Of a stretch of 64,000 nucleotides of DNA, positions 15,454 through 24,656 are shown piece after piece. Origin of the DNA: JAGIBJ01 sp032119595 (GTDB lineage: Bacteria; Actinomycetota; Thermoleophilia; Solirubrobacterales; Solirubrobacteraceae); contig JAUMBQ010000007.1 in the NCBI GenBank assembly GCA_032119595.1, positions 62,001 to 126,000 on the forward strand. The letters are read 5' to 3'. Both the position numbers and the translations under genes were made by a program. The number at the start of each line of letters is the position of its first letter. Positions within the stretch are counted from its first letter, which is position 1. The notes under the pieces are model-generated. The model worked only from the letters and a program-made list of their open reading frames with translations. It had not been told where the DNA came from and did not search any database.

Positions 15454-15909
15454 ATGAGCGACCGCCCCACCCCGCCCTCGCGCGACCGCTCCGCCTACGC
15501 GGTCTTCACCGACTTCCGTACGCGCTGGATGGACAACGACCAGTTCGGGCATCTCAACAACGCCCTGTACTACTCGTTCTTCGACAGCGCGGTCAACGCC
15601 ACTCTGATCGCCGAGTTCGGCTTCGATCCGCTCACTGACCCGACCGTCTTCTACGTCGTCGAAACCGGCTGCAACTTCCACGCGGGGGTCGCGTTCCCGG
15701 GCATCCTCGACATCGGCGTTCGCGTTGCGCGACTGGGCTCCAGCAGCGTCAGCTATGAGATCGGCGTCTTCGCGTCCGGCGCCGACCAGGCCGCTGCCAC
15801 CGGGCGATTCGTGCACGTGCACGTCGACCGCGAGACCGAGCGACCAGTCCCGCTCAGCGCCGAGCAGCGCGCCGGCTTCGCCCGCGTCTACGGCGTCAGC
15901 GCAGACTGA
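15454..15909 (+). CDS. Acyl-CoA thioesterase, hot-dog fold (YbgC/4HBT-like)
   Basis: A 151-residue single hot-dog domain with RWMDNDQFGHLNNALYYSFF, where the Asp and the GHxNN loop form the active site of the 4-hydroxybenzoyl-CoA thioesterase/YbgC family. It lies 43 bp downstream of the alcohol dehydrogenase on the same strand, so the two are probably co-transcribed in acyl or alcohol metabolism. Confidence 0.87.
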   Translation: MSDRPTPPSRDRSAYAVFTDFRTRWMDNDQFGHLNNALYYSFFDSAVNATLIAEFGFDPLTDPTVFYVVETGCNFHAGVAFPGILDIGVRVARLGSSSVSYEIGVFASGADQAAATGRFVHVHVDRETERPVPLSAEQRAGFARVYGVSAD

Positions 15910-16011
15910 CCCAGCGTCCGCCGACCCGCGTGGCCGCAGACCGCGCCAGCATCCACTGCCCCGCGTTCGCGCAGACGACGCGCTACCGCAGATTGACCCG
16001 AGCGTCCCCGA

Positions 16012-16848
16012 TCAGGGGCAGCGCAGGGCCAGCGCGAACGAGCCTTCGGTGCCTTGGTTGCTCGCGTCGAGCAGCCGCACCTTGATGCGCTTGGCATTCT
16101 GCGGATCGTGGAAGGTGTAGGCGCTGCCGCCGGCCTCGGCGTCGATGTCGGAGAGCAGGACTGGTTCGGCATCCGGCTCGGTCGGTCGGCCAGCGAGTTC
16201 GGAGCGGCGGGTCACGAGCGCCGCGCAGGCCGAAACCTCACGCACGAATCGCACCGCGTAGACCGTCGAGGCGCCCGAGCCCATCACCGTCACCGGGGCC
16301 TGGCCGTCCAGTCCGCCGCCGGTCGCCTCGACGCCCTGCCCAGCGCTGGCATCGTGGGTGATTTCCGCCCACAGCGCGATGGCATCCGCACCGGGGCTGC
16401 CCTGGGGCCCAACCGCACCCTGCAGCCCCGTCGCGCCGGTTGGCCCCTGCGGCCCGGTGGCCCCGATCGCTCCGTCGTTGCCCTTCGCTCCGGCTTCGCC
16501 CTTTGGACCGGCCGGGCCGGCGTCGCCAGGCGCGCCGGTCGGGCCAGACGGTCCGGTGTCGCCCTTCACGCCGGCAGGACCTGAGGGTCCGGTGGCGCCG
16601 GTTGGGCCGACCCGGCCAGCAAGCGCGGCACGGCCGGTACGCGACATGTCCGACGGCCCGATCGACCCGTCCTTGATGTCTTTGCCCGTAAGGGTGGCGT
16701 CCCTGATGTCATCGCCGGTCAAGAGCGCGCTGGCCCAGACCGGTGCGGCGATCGCACCGAGGACCGCGATGGTCGACAGGACGAGCGCGGGTGAAGGCAC
16801 GCGCGACCGTCGCTGGTCGGCGGCGCGCAAGGACTCGGGGGAGCGCAT
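16012..16848 (-). CDS. Collagen-like repeat protein with N-terminal membrane anchor/signal
   Basis: A 278-residue protein. After a short basic N-terminus, residues ~17-40 are hydrophobic (ALVLSTIAVLGAIAAPVWAS), acting as a signal or anchor. Residues ~48-68 repeat GxDIxDxT/GKDIKDGS-type units often found before bacterial collagen domains. Residues ~80-153 are uninterrupted Gly-X-Y triplets such as GPTGATGPSGPAG. The C-terminal ~125 residues form a compact domain with two Cys, possibly the trimerising or exposed head. It is probably a surface or spore-coat-like exported protein; the partner is unknown. Confidence 0.85.
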   Translation of the reverse strand: MRSPESLRAADQRRSRVPSPALVLSTIAVLGAIAAPVWASALLTGDDIRDATLTGKDIKDGSIGPSDMSRTGRAALAGRVGPTGATGPSGPAGVKGDTGPSGPTGAPGDAGPAGPKGEAGAKGNDGAIGATGPQGPTGATGLQGAVGPQGSPGADAIALWAEITHDASAGQGVEATGGGLDGQAPVTVMGSGASTVYAVRFVREVSACAALVTRRSELAGRPTEPDAEPVLLSDIDAEAGGSAYTFHDPQNAKRIKVRLLDASNQGTEGSFALALRCP

Positions 16849-16907
16849 GCGCGCGAACCTACTCTTTCCGGCGCCTGCGCACCAGCGCCGACAGACTCCG
16901 TGCGGAA

Positions 16908-17645
16908 CTAAAGGCTCTCGGGATGCTCGTTGCGATTGAGGAAACGGTCGCCGGGAAGCGCGACGTGGCCGGGGTCATCGCCCAGTTCGCGGGGCTCGGG
17001 GAGCTCGACCGCAGGGCCGCCGCCAGCACTGCCGGTGCGCGCGCCGCCAGCTCGCAGCAGGCGTTCGCGGAGTTCGTCCTCCTCCTCCGGTGCCGGATCC
17101 CAGGTCGACACGTCCGGCAACGCACCGAGCGAGTCGATGCCGAACAGCCGCAAGAACAGCGACGTGGTGCTGTAGAGGACCGCGCCGAACTCCGACCGGC
17201 CCGCCTCCTCGATCAGGCCGCGCTCCAGCAGCGTGGCCGTCGCGGAGTCCGCGGCGACACCGCGGATCCGGGAGATCTCAGGCCGGGCGACCGGTTGGAG
17301 GTAGGCAACGATCGCGAGCGTCTCGGCCTGCGCAGCCGTCAGCGGCGGAATCCGCTGCGTGCTGAGGAGCGCACGAGCCGCAGGCTCACAGATGGGGTCG
17401 GTCCCGAACGTGATTCCGCCGGCGACGCGCTTGATGATCAGCCCGCGCTCACCGGGCGCGTACTGCCGGTCAAGGTCGGCGATCGCGTCGGCGATGGCGT
17501 CGGCGCTCGCGCCCGTCGCCTCGATGAGTCGCTCGGCGGGCACGGGATCGGGGCTGAGAAACAGCAACCCTTCGATGATGCGCGCCAGGGTACGCGTGTC
17601 GTGCCCGCCGGTTGCTTCCACGGCGTCAATCGATGACTCGCTCAT
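16908..17645 (-). CDS. scpB: Segregation and condensation protein B
   Basis: ScpB is the winged-helix dimer that, with ScpA, binds SMC to form bacterial condensin. Typical segments are IEGLLFLSPDPVPAERL, the basic hinge YAPGERGLIIKRVAGG, TAAQAETLAIVAYLQPVARPEI and LYSTTSLFLRLFGID. The start at ATG 17645 overlaps the scpA stop by 4 bp. The acidic, Pro/Gly-rich C-terminus is variable in the family. Confidence 0.94.
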   Translation of the reverse strand: MSESSIDAVEATGGHDTRTLARIIEGLLFLSPDPVPAERLIEATGASADAIADAIADLDRQYAPGERGLIIKRVAGGITFGTDPICEPAARALLSTQRIPPLTAAQAETLAIVAYLQPVARPEISRIRGVAADSATATLLERGLIEEAGRSEFGAVLYSTTSLFLRLFGIDSLGALPDVSTWDPAPEEEDELRERLLRAGGARTGSAGGGPAVELPEPRELGDDPGHVALPGDRFLNRNEHPESL

Positions 17646-18388
17646 GCGGCCAACGGCATGATCGACTCGATCGTGATCGGCCCGAGCGGGTGGTCTTGGT
17701 GCCAGGTCGCCTCGCCGCGCTTGTGCAGCTCGAGCAGGGCCCAAAGCGTGACGGCGACCGTGACGCGATCGGCCCCCTCGACGGCGTCGTCGAAGCTCAT
17801 CCGGCTGGCCCGCCGCAGGAGCCCGCGGAGGTGCGCCAGCCGCTGGTCCACGGTGACTCGCGCCACGGCGACATGCCCGAGGTCGATCGCCTTCGGCGTC
17901 CGCAGCAGCTCGCCGATCGCCCGACCCAGCCGAGCCGGCTTGTAGACGCCGGCCGGCAGCTCACCAGTTTGCGCGTCGCGGAAATGCCGCGGGAGCGGCG
18001 CCTGCCGGTACCGCACCCCCCATTCGCCGACGAGCAGTCCTCGGAGATGCTCGGCAGCCGAGCGGTAGCGACGTGCCTCAAGCATCCGCCGCACCAGCTC
18101 CTCCGCCGCTTCCTCAGGAGCGAGGTCGTCCGCCTCTTCACCGGGCACCGGTGGGAGCATCAGCCGAGACTTGAGCTCCAGCAGCGCCGCGATGAGCACG
18201 AGAAATTCGGTGGCGGCGTCAAGGTCGAGTTCGCCACGTGCCTGGAGAACATCGAGGTAGGTGACGATCACCTCCGCGAGCTGGATCTCGAGCAGGTCGA
18301 CCTCGTCGCGCAGGATCAGCGACAGCAGCAGGTCGAACGGCCCCGAGTAACTCTCGAGGTCCAGCTCGATATCGGCGAGAAAGGCCAT
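17642..18388 (-). CDS. scpA: Segregation and condensation protein A (kleisin)
   Basis: Kleisin subunit bridging the SMC heads. The N-terminus shows YSGPFDLLLSLILRDEVDLLEI, the SMC-neck-binding helix of ScpA, followed by FLVLIAALLELKSRLMLP. The C-terminus FDDAVEGADRVTVAVTLWALLELHKRG is the winged helix. It is 10 bp downstream of trpS and coupled to scpB. Confidence 0.94.
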   Translation of the reverse strand: MAFLADIELDLESYSGPFDLLLSLILRDEVDLLEIQLAEVIVTYLDVLQARGELDLDAATEFLVLIAALLELKSRLMLPPVPGEEADDLAPEEAAEELVRRMLEARRYRSAAEHLRGLLVGEWGVRYRQAPLPRHFRDAQTGELPAGVYKPARLGRAIGELLRTPKAIDLGHVAVARVTVDQRLAHLRGLLRRASRMSFDDAVEGADRVTVAVTLWALLELHKRGEATWHQDHPLGPITIESIMPLAA

Positions 18389-18397
18389 GCGCGGGCG

Positions 18398-19480
18398 TTA
18401 CGCCCCGGCCGCTCCGGCCTTGGCCTTCGACGCCGACACGGCGCGCGGCACGCCAACGCCCATCGCCTCGCGGACGTCCGAGAGGGTGCCCTGGCAGAGG
18501 TCGGTCGCGCGGGCCGCACCCTGCGCCAGAGCCGCTTCGATGGCGGCCACATCGGGCCGCAGCGCCGCATAGCGTTCGCGGAGCGGGGCGAGTTCCTCGT
18601 CGACCGCCGCGTGGGCGGCCATCTTGAGATCGCCGTAGCCGCGCGCGTCGGCCATGGACGCCACCGCGTCGTCGATCGAGATGCGCCGACTTGCCGCCAG
18701 GATCTCGATCAAGTTCGACACACCCGGCTTCTCGGCGCGGTCGTATCGGATCTCCGTCTCAGAGTCGGTCACCGCCCGCTTGAACTTCTTCTCCAAGGCC
18801 TTGCCCTCATCCAGCACGTACACCGTGCCTTCGACGGAGCCAGTAGAGGTCGACATCTTCTTGGTCGGGTCCTGGAGGTCCATGACGCGCGCCCCGACCT
18901 CCGGCGTCCGCTGTTCAGGCACCACGAGCAGGCCGGGTTCGCCGCCCTCACCCGTCCCGAGGTCCGGGGCGAACCGACGGTTGATGTCGCGAGCGGCATC
19001 GCGCATGAGCTCGAGGTGCTCACGCTGGTCTTCCCCCACCGGCACTTCGCCGGCACGGTAGGCCAGCACGTCGGCAGCCATCAGGACCGGGTAGAAGAGC
19101 AGCCCGGACGACACGATCTCGCGCTGCGCCCCCGATTTGTCGCGGAACTGATGCATGCGCGCGAGCCGGCCATTCGGGACGACCGACGCCAGCAGCCAAC
19201 TCAGCTCGGTGTGCGCAGGCACGTCGCTCTGACGGAACAGGACGCATTTCGCGGGGTCAAGGCCGGCCGCCAGCAGGATCGCGGTCGTGTCGTACAGCCG
19301 CTCGCGCAGCTCGGCCGGGTCGTACGCGACGGTGACGGCATGAAGGTCGACGACGCAGAAGATCGCCTCGTCGCCGCTCGCCGCAGCACGCTCCTGCCCC
19401 TCGACGTACTGGCGGATGGCGCCGATGTAGTTGCCGAGGTGCTTCGTGCCCGTCGGCTGGATCCCGCTGAAGATGCGCAC
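18398..19480 (-). CDS. trpS: Tryptophanyl-tRNA synthetase
   Basis: Class I aminoacyl-tRNA synthetase for tryptophan. The start VRIFSGIQPTGTKHLGNYIG contains the HIGH-equivalent TKHLGN; the KMSKS-equivalent is TKKMSTS near residue 205. GTG 19480 gives the usual family N-terminus; GTG 19516 would add 12 residues. Gene order trpS-scpA-scpB on one strand is common in Gram-positives. The C-terminal Ala/Lys-rich tail is lineage-specific. Confidence 0.95.
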   Translation of the reverse strand: MRIFSGIQPTGTKHLGNYIGAIRQYVEGQERAAASGDEAIFCVVDLHAVTVAYDPAELRERLYDTTAILLAAGLDPAKCVLFRQSDVPAHTELSWLLASVVPNGRLARMHQFRDKSGAQREIVSSGLLFYPVLMAADVLAYRAGEVPVGEDQREHLELMRDAARDINRRFAPDLGTGEGGEPGLLVVPEQRTPEVGARVMDLQDPTKKMSTSTGSVEGTVYVLDEGKALEKKFKRAVTDSETEIRYDRAEKPGVSNLIEILAASRRISIDDAVASMADARGYGDLKMAAHAAVDEELAPLRERYAALRPDVAAIEAALAQGAARATDLCQGTLSDVREAMGVGVPRAVSASKAKAGAAGA

Positions 19481-19654
19481 CCCCGGAGGATAGGCAGGAC
19501 GGCGGCGCTGCGGCACGATGCCGTGCTCTCCCTGCGTGCGGACGGATTCCCGGCCCAGCGCGCCAAGGTCACCCGCCGTTCACCAATGACCACCTAGCCT
19601 CGAATCGAGGCCACCGGATCCGCAGTCGCGGGCCGGTCTCGCCCCGGGAGCCCC

Positions 19655-19939
19655 ATGCCGCGCGCCACGTTCAACGGCCAGACCATCGCCGAATCCGACG
19701 AGACCATCGTCGTCGAGGGCAACCATTACTTTCCTGCGAGCAGCGTGAGCGACGCGCTGCTCGAGGACTCAGACACCCACACGGTCTGCCCGTGGAAGGG
19801 GACCGCGTCCTACAAGACCGTGGTGGTTGACGGCAACAAGGCCGTTGACGGCGCCTGGTTCTACCCGTCCGCCAAGGACGAAGCCAAGAACATCGAGGGC
19901 TACTTTGCCTTCTGGAAAGGCGTCGAGGTCACCGCGTAG
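19655..19939 (+). CDS. DUF427 domain protein
   Basis: A 94-residue protein matching DUF427: NGQTIAESDETIVVEGNHYFP, then the signature HTVCPWKGTASYKTVVVDG and AWFYPSAKDEAKNIEGYFAFW. The fold is a small beta barrel of unknown biochemical function. A GGGAG ribosome-binding site precedes the ATG. It is convergent with the histidine kinase gene. Confidence 0.9.
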   Translation: MPRATFNGQTIAESDETIVVEGNHYFPASSVSDALLEDSDTHTVCPWKGTASYKTVVVDGNKAVDGAWFYPSAKDEAKNIEGYFAFWKGVEVTA

Positions 19940-19983
19940 CGAGCGAGCCGGTCAGGCTCCGCCCCGCGGCGCGGCGCGGCGCG

Positions 19984-22506
19984 TCAGCCCGCGGGGACCT
20001 TCATCCAGAAGCGCGAACCCTGCCCCTCGACGCTGTCGACACCGACCTCGCCGTGGTGAGCCCGGACGATCTCCCGCACAAGCGACAGACCGAGACCAGT
20101 GCCACCGATGTGGCTGGTCTCGGAGCTGTCGACACGGAAGAAGCGGTCGAAAATGCGATGTTGCACGTCGGTTGGGATCCCGAGGCCGTGGTCGGTGACG
20201 GAGATGGTCACGTCGCCGTTGGACCGCACCGCGTCGACCGTCACCTGGCCGCCAGACGGCGAGTACTTGATCGCATTAGAAAGCAGGTTGGCGAGCGCGC
20301 GGCGCAACCGATCGGCATCCCCGTGGATCTCGAGATCCTGCGCCGCCTTCAGCTCCAAGGCGTGGCGCTGGCTCTGTGCCGAGAAGAGCTTGACCTGCGA
20401 GGCGAGAATCTCACGAAGGTCGACGGGCTTCATCGCGATCGGTTCCTCACTGTGCTCAAGGCGCTGAAGATCGAGGAAATCGCTGATGAGGTCGGAGAGT
20501 CTTGAGGCCTGCTGATGGACCGTCGCGAGGTACTCCTTGCGCTCCTCTGCGCCGTAGTCGCGGGCCATCAACAGCTCGGTGAACCCAAGAATCGCGGACA
20601 GCGGCGTTCGCAGTTCGTGGGAGACCGTCGCCATCAGTTCGTCTTTCATTCGCTCGGCGTCGTGCGTCTCGGTGGTCTCGCTGAGCACGAAGATCCGGCC
20701 GATCCGCTCGCCGTCACGCGTGTTGACCGGCGCTGAGTACCGCCGGATCCAACGCCCGGTGTCAACGAGCTGGTACTCGTCGACCGCCTCCAAGTCCGGA
20801 TCCGACACCACCGCGGTGATCCTCGCGCGGTACGCCTCGGGATCGACGGTGCGCTGCGCAATGATCGCGCTCACCTCGACGGGCGTCAGTTCGGAGACAT
20901 CGTGACCTTCGCAGAGCACCTCTCGCAGGAAGCGTTCCATCTCCGGGTTTTCGAGGATCAGTCTGCCTTCCAGGTCCACGAGGCGGATGCCGTCACCCGT
21001 CGAGTCGAGCACCGCCCCGTTGAGGTCGGCCAGCCAGCGGCTGCGCTCCGCCTCCAACGAGTTCGCGATGGCGACTGCGCCTTGCTCGGCGAGGTGCTCG
21101 ATCGCCTGGATCTCGTCCGCTCCGAACGGCCGGTCGTCCGAACGCCCGATGCTCGCGACGCCGAGCGTCTCGCCAGCGTGCAGCAGCGGCGTATGGAGTT
21201 CGTGCCGCAGCACGAGATCGGCGCCCAAGGTCCGCAGACGCAGGTCGCCCTCGGGATGAGCCACGATTACCGTGCAGCCGCTGTCGATGGCCCGCCGCGC
21301 AACGGACTCGCGATCGAGGGCGTCGTCGGGAAGGGTCTCCGCGGTAAGCCCGTGGCGACTGACGACGCACACGGCTTCCCTGCGATGGCTCGGCCGCGCA
21401 TACAACGCCCCAACGGGCGCGTCGGCGAGATCTGTGATGGCGGCCAGCAGCGTGTCGGCCCGCTGCGTGAGTTCGGTGTGCCGCCCGAGGGCCTCGGCGA
21501 CGCGGGCGAATTGGCTGACGCGTGCGTTGGCGACGAGCAGCGCCTCTGAGGCAGCCTCAAGCGTTTCCGCCTGCGCGGCCAGCGCCTCGTTGGTCTCGGC
21601 AAGCTCCATCTGACCGGCCTCGAGTTCGGCGGCTTGGGCCTCGAGTTCGACGGTCTGGCTCTCCATCTCGACGGCTTGACGCTCGAGTTCGCCGTTCTGC
21701 GTCTCGAGCTCAGCGTGTTGGCTCTCGAGTTCAGCGGTGCTGTGTTGCAGTGCCGTGCCCATGGCGTTGAACGCGTCGCTGAGCTGACCGATCTCGTCGG
21801 TACGAGGCTCGTTCAGCCGCACGCCAAACTGCCCGGATCCAATCTTCTCTGCGGCCGTCGCTGCCCGCCTGATCGGAGCGGCAATCCACCGGGAGAGGCA
21901 CACGATGAGCCCGATGAAGAGCAGCACCGCTACGATGCCAGCGCTCAGCGCGATCAGGAGTGCCTGCTCCGCATGAGACTCGGTGACCTGGATTCGATCC
22001 GCCCCCTGCTGCCGGACAGCGCTGGTGAGCTGCTCGATGTCGCCGCGGATCGCGTCCGTCCGCCGCTTCCCGGCTGCCGTGCGGATAATCGCGCGACCGG
22101 CCGCAAGATCCTTTCGGAGCGTCACCACGAGCGGCTGGGCGTAGTCCTCGAGATACATGCGGGCCGCGTCGGCAATCGACACCGCCAGCACACGCTGGCT
22201 CCGCGATGTGGCCGGCCGAGAGAGGAGATCGCGGGTCGCCTTCGGGAGGTTCCGCGACGCGGCATCGAGGGGCTCCAGGAACGCATTCTGGCCGGTGATG
22301 GCGAACCCGCGGGTGCCGGTTTCGGCGTCCACGACGAGCGCCCCGATCTGCTGAGCGGCCTGCAGCGTTTGCTCCGACTCCGTCGCTGCCGCCGAGGAAT
22401 CGCGCAGGTCGGCGATGGCGAACGCGAGGACCACGATCGAAGCCAGGAAGATGACCCCGACGACCGCGACGGCGCCGGCAATCCGGGCGGTAAGCCGCGT
22501 CCTCAT
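19984..22506 (-). CDS. Membrane sensor histidine kinase with CHASE3-like, HAMP, GAF and PAS domains
   Basis: An 840-residue hybrid-free sensor kinase. A transmembrane helix (~12-32) and a second one (~188-208) bracket an extracellular all-helical CHASE3-like domain (VVDAETGTRGFAITGQ). A HAMP domain is followed by a long coiled coil (~260-345) of near-repeating units such as QAVEMESQTVELEAQ. Then come GAF (~350-500) and PAS (~510-620) domains. The HisKA box is TVSHELRTPLSAILGF with the phospho-His, and the ATPase has NLLSNAIKYSP, DHGLGIP and GGTGLGLSLV. It overlaps the upstream CheR-like gene by 4 bp, so it is the last gene of a four-gene signalling operon. Confidence 0.93.
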   Translation of the reverse strand: MRTRLTARIAGAVAVVGVIFLASIVVLAFAIADLRDSSAAATESEQTLQAAQQIGALVVDAETGTRGFAITGQNAFLEPLDAASRNLPKATRDLLSRPATSRSQRVLAVSIADAARMYLEDYAQPLVVTLRKDLAAGRAIIRTAAGKRRTDAIRGDIEQLTSAVRQQGADRIQVTESHAEQALLIALSAGIVAVLLFIGLIVCLSRWIAAPIRRAATAAEKIGSGQFGVRLNEPRTDEIGQLSDAFNAMGTALQHSTAELESQHAELETQNGELERQAVEMESQTVELEAQAAELEAGQMELAETNEALAAQAETLEAASEALLVANARVSQFARVAEALGRHTELTQRADTLLAAITDLADAPVGALYARPSHRREAVCVVSRHGLTAETLPDDALDRESVARRAIDSGCTVIVAHPEGDLRLRTLGADLVLRHELHTPLLHAGETLGVASIGRSDDRPFGADEIQAIEHLAEQGAVAIANSLEAERSRWLADLNGAVLDSTGDGIRLVDLEGRLILENPEMERFLREVLCEGHDVSELTPVEVSAIIAQRTVDPEAYRARITAVVSDPDLEAVDEYQLVDTGRWIRRYSAPVNTRDGERIGRIFVLSETTETHDAERMKDELMATVSHELRTPLSAILGFTELLMARDYGAEERKEYLATVHQQASRLSDLISDFLDLQRLEHSEEPIAMKPVDLREILASQVKLFSAQSQRHALELKAAQDLEIHGDADRLRRALANLLSNAIKYSPSGGQVTVDAVRSNGDVTISVTDHGLGIPTDVQHRIFDRFFRVDSSETSHIGGTGLGLSLVREIVRAHHGEVGVDSVEGQGSRFWMKVPAG

Positions 22507-23225
22507 GCCCGCTGCTTCCGGTAGAGATGCGGACCTAGGAGTTCCATCCCGAGTTCGCGCGCGTTCGAGAGGCGCTCACTGCGACCGAGCAGGAGCAGCC
22601 CACCTGGGTTGAGACAGGCCGCGAGCATCTCGTGCAATCGGCGGCGCGGCCCAGCTTCCAGGTAGATCGCCATGTTGCGGCAGACGACGACATCCCAGCG
22701 GTCGCCTGGTGGCCCCTGCTTGACGATGTCGCGCACCTCGAACCGGACGTGCGCGTCGACCGGCAGCACATGCCCGTCGAGCTCGCCAGCCTCCAACCCC
22801 AGACGAGCTTGCGCGACGTTCTCCACGAGAATGTCGCTGCCGAGCATCTCGGCCTTGTCGGCGATCCCGAGGCGGTCCAGCAGCACCGCCATGGTCCACA
22901 GCTCGCGGCCGGTCGAGCATCCGGCCGACCAGATCCGCGGGCGCGGCACGTCGAGGAGCGCCTGAAGATGTGGCGCGAGCAGGTCGAACTGCTCGGGATC
23001 GCGGAAGAACCCCGTGACGGAGATAGCGACGGAGCGACGAAACTCCGTGCGCACGACCGGGTCGGCGTGCACGAGGCTTCCGAGCGCGGCGATGTCGGCG
23101 ACCGAGGTCCGCTCCAGGGCGCGACTGACCCGCGCTTCCAGGTGGGCCGGGCGATACATGCTCAGCTCCAGGTCCGAAGCGTCCGACAGCACACGAACGT
23201 CGTTCGTGGTCATCGCGGGCATCAA
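22503..23225 (-). CDS. CheR-type protein-glutamate methyltransferase
   Basis: A SAM-dependent methyltransferase of the CheR family: VTGFFRDPEQFDLL in the N-terminal part, the SAM loop IWSAGCSTGRELWTMAVLL, and DVVVCRNMAIYLE. At 240 residues it is slightly short. No chemoreceptor, CheA, CheW or flagellar gene is present in the window, so it more likely modifies a sensor such as the co-transcribed kinase with its long coiled coil. That substrate is inference. Confidence 0.88.
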   Translation of the reverse strand: MMPAMTTNDVRVLSDASDLELSMYRPAHLEARVSRALERTSVADIAALGSLVHADPVVRTEFRRSVAISVTGFFRDPEQFDLLAPHLQALLDVPRPRIWSAGCSTGRELWTMAVLLDRLGIADKAEMLGSDILVENVAQARLGLEAGELDGHVLPVDAHVRFEVRDIVKQGPPGDRWDVVVCRNMAIYLEAGPRRRLHEMLAACLNPGGLLLLGRSERLSNARELGMELLGPHLYRKQRA

Positions 23226-23614
23226 GACACGAGCGATGCAGCGCCGAGTTTGTCGCGGACGGCGTCGAGGAGGCGAAGCGGCGAGAACGGCTTGGTGATG
23301 TAGGCGTCGACGCCAACCTCCATGGCCGCGGCACGGTCGAACTCCTGGGCGCGGGCCGTGAGCATCACGACGGTCAGGTTCTTCGTGATCGCGTCGGCGC
23401 GGAGTCGGCGGCAGACCTCGAGTCCGGACAGACCTGGCATGGCCCAGTCGAGGAACACAAGGTCCGGCTTGTGCTCCCTCGCCAGCGCGAGCGCTTCGAC
23501 GCCATCGCGGGCTTCCAGGATGGTGAACCGACCGGTGTCGAGCGTGACCCGGACGAGCGCGCGAAGCGCATCCTCGTCGTCGGCGATCAAGACGGTGCGC
23601 ATCTCAGAGGACAT
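23222..23614 (-). CDS. Single-domain response regulator (receiver only)
   Basis: A 130-residue receiver domain: acidic pair IADDEDA, phospho-acceptor Asp in LVFLDWAMPG, the Thr of VMLTARA and Lys of YITKPF are all present. There is no output domain, as in CheY or Spo0F. The start ATG 23614 has GGAG seven bases upstream and overlaps the HD-GYP gene by 11 bp; MRTVLIADDE at 23602 is the alternative. It overlaps the CheR-like gene by 4 bp. It is probably the phosphorylation partner of the operon's kinase. Confidence 0.93.
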   Translation of the reverse strand: MSSEMRTVLIADDEDALRALVRVTLDTGRFTILEARDGVEALALAREHKPDLVFLDWAMPGLSGLEVCRRLRADAITKNLTVVMLTARAQEFDRAAAMEVGVDAYITKPFSPLRLLDAVRDKLGAASLVS

Positions 23615-24656
23615 GGGGCGTCTCCAACATGGCCTGGATCTCGTGGCGCGGGAGCCCCGTAAACGTGGCGACGCAGGCGGGATCGAACTGCGTGCCGGAC
23701 TTGTCCTGGATCTCGCGGATCGCGACATCGAGCGAGAGTCCAGCGCGGTACGGGCGGTCGCTCGTCATGGCGTCGACGCTGTCGACGATCGAGAAGAGGC
23801 GCGCCCAGACGGGAATCTCCTCACCACGTTGGCCGCTGGGGTAGCCACCGCCATCCCACCGTTCGTGATGGTGCAGCACGACCTCCATCGCGCGATCCAG
23901 GAACGGCACTTCGGCGAGGATGCGCGAACCCTCCGCGGGATGCTTCCGGATGAGCGCCCATTCTGTGGGGTCCAGCTTGCCGGGCTTGTTGAGGACGGCG
24001 TCCGGAATTGCGAGCTTGCCGACGTCGTGGAGCAGGAAGCCGTACCCGAGCTGCGGGTCGTCGGCACCGGCCCCGAGGTGGGCTTTCGCTAGGTACATGC
24101 CGAGTCGACAGACCCTCCGGATGTGGTTCCCGGTGGTGTCGTCCTTGGATTCAACCGCCACGGCCAGCGCCTCGACCGTCGCGTGGTAGCTCTCCTCGAG
24201 GTCGGCGAGGCGGTGGAGTTCGCGGCCATACGTTTCGCGAACGTCGCGAGCGTAGACGGCGAGCTGCTCCTGCATCTGGCTCCGAGCGGAAATGTCGCGC
24301 GCGGAGACGCTGATGCCGAGCACGGTCCCGTCGGCACCGATCGATGGGCTCGTCGAGACCGCCATCTCGTGCGACGAACCGTCGGCGGCGCGCCAGACGA
24401 TGGCGGCGTCGAGCAGTGGAGCGTCGGTGGCCGCAAGGTCAGCCCACGAGTCGATGCCGTCCCAAGGCGGCGGGACTCTCGGAGGCACGCCGATCGCCTG
24501 CGCCGCTGTCCACCCGAGAACTTGCGACGCGCCGAGCGTCCAACGGGCCACGTTGCCCTGCGCGTCGACTTCGAAGGCGACGAGAAAGCGACCTTGATCG
24601 GCCTCCGGGGACGCGTGCCCGAGGGGCATCGCTACGCGCTGCAGACCCTCTCTCAA
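23604..24656 (-). CDS. PAS domain plus HD-GYP phosphodiesterase
   Basis: A 350-residue protein. The N-terminal ~120 residues form a PAS domain (VAFEVDAQGNVARWTLG... SVSARDI). The C-terminal HD-GYP domain has LLHDVGKLAIPD and VLHHHERWDGGGYPSG, containing the HD dyad, the HHE triad and the GYP motif of c-di-GMP phosphodiesterases; TSDRPYR follows. The start is TTG 24656, with a G-run upstream; ATG 24629 is an alternative. It leads the operon that continues with a receiver, a CheR-like enzyme and a histidine kinase, linking c-di-GMP turnover to phosphorelay. Confidence 0.92.
   Translation of the reverse strand: MREGLQRVAMPLGHASPEADQGRFLVAFEVDAQGNVARWTLGASQVLGWTAAQAIGVPPRVPPPWDGIDSWADLAATDAPLLDAAIVWRAADGSSHEMAVSTSPSIGADGTVLGISVSARDISARSQMQEQLAVYARDVRETYGRELHRLADLEESYHATVEALAVAVESKDDTTGNHIRRVCRLGMYLAKAHLGAGADDPQLGYGFLLHDVGKLAIPDAVLNKPGKLDPTEWALIRKHPAEGSRILAEVPFLDRAMEVVLHHHERWDGGGYPSGQRGEEIPVWARLFSIVDSVDAMTSDRPYRAGLSLDVAIREIQDKSGTQFDPACVATFTGLPRHEIQAMLETPHVL

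Noticed and set aside
17612..19597. Very long open frame (over 600 codons) opposite scpA and trpS
   Set aside because: It lies antisense to well-recognised genes and its protein is Arg/His/Asp-rich without family features; GC-rich DNA commonly leaves the antisense frame open.
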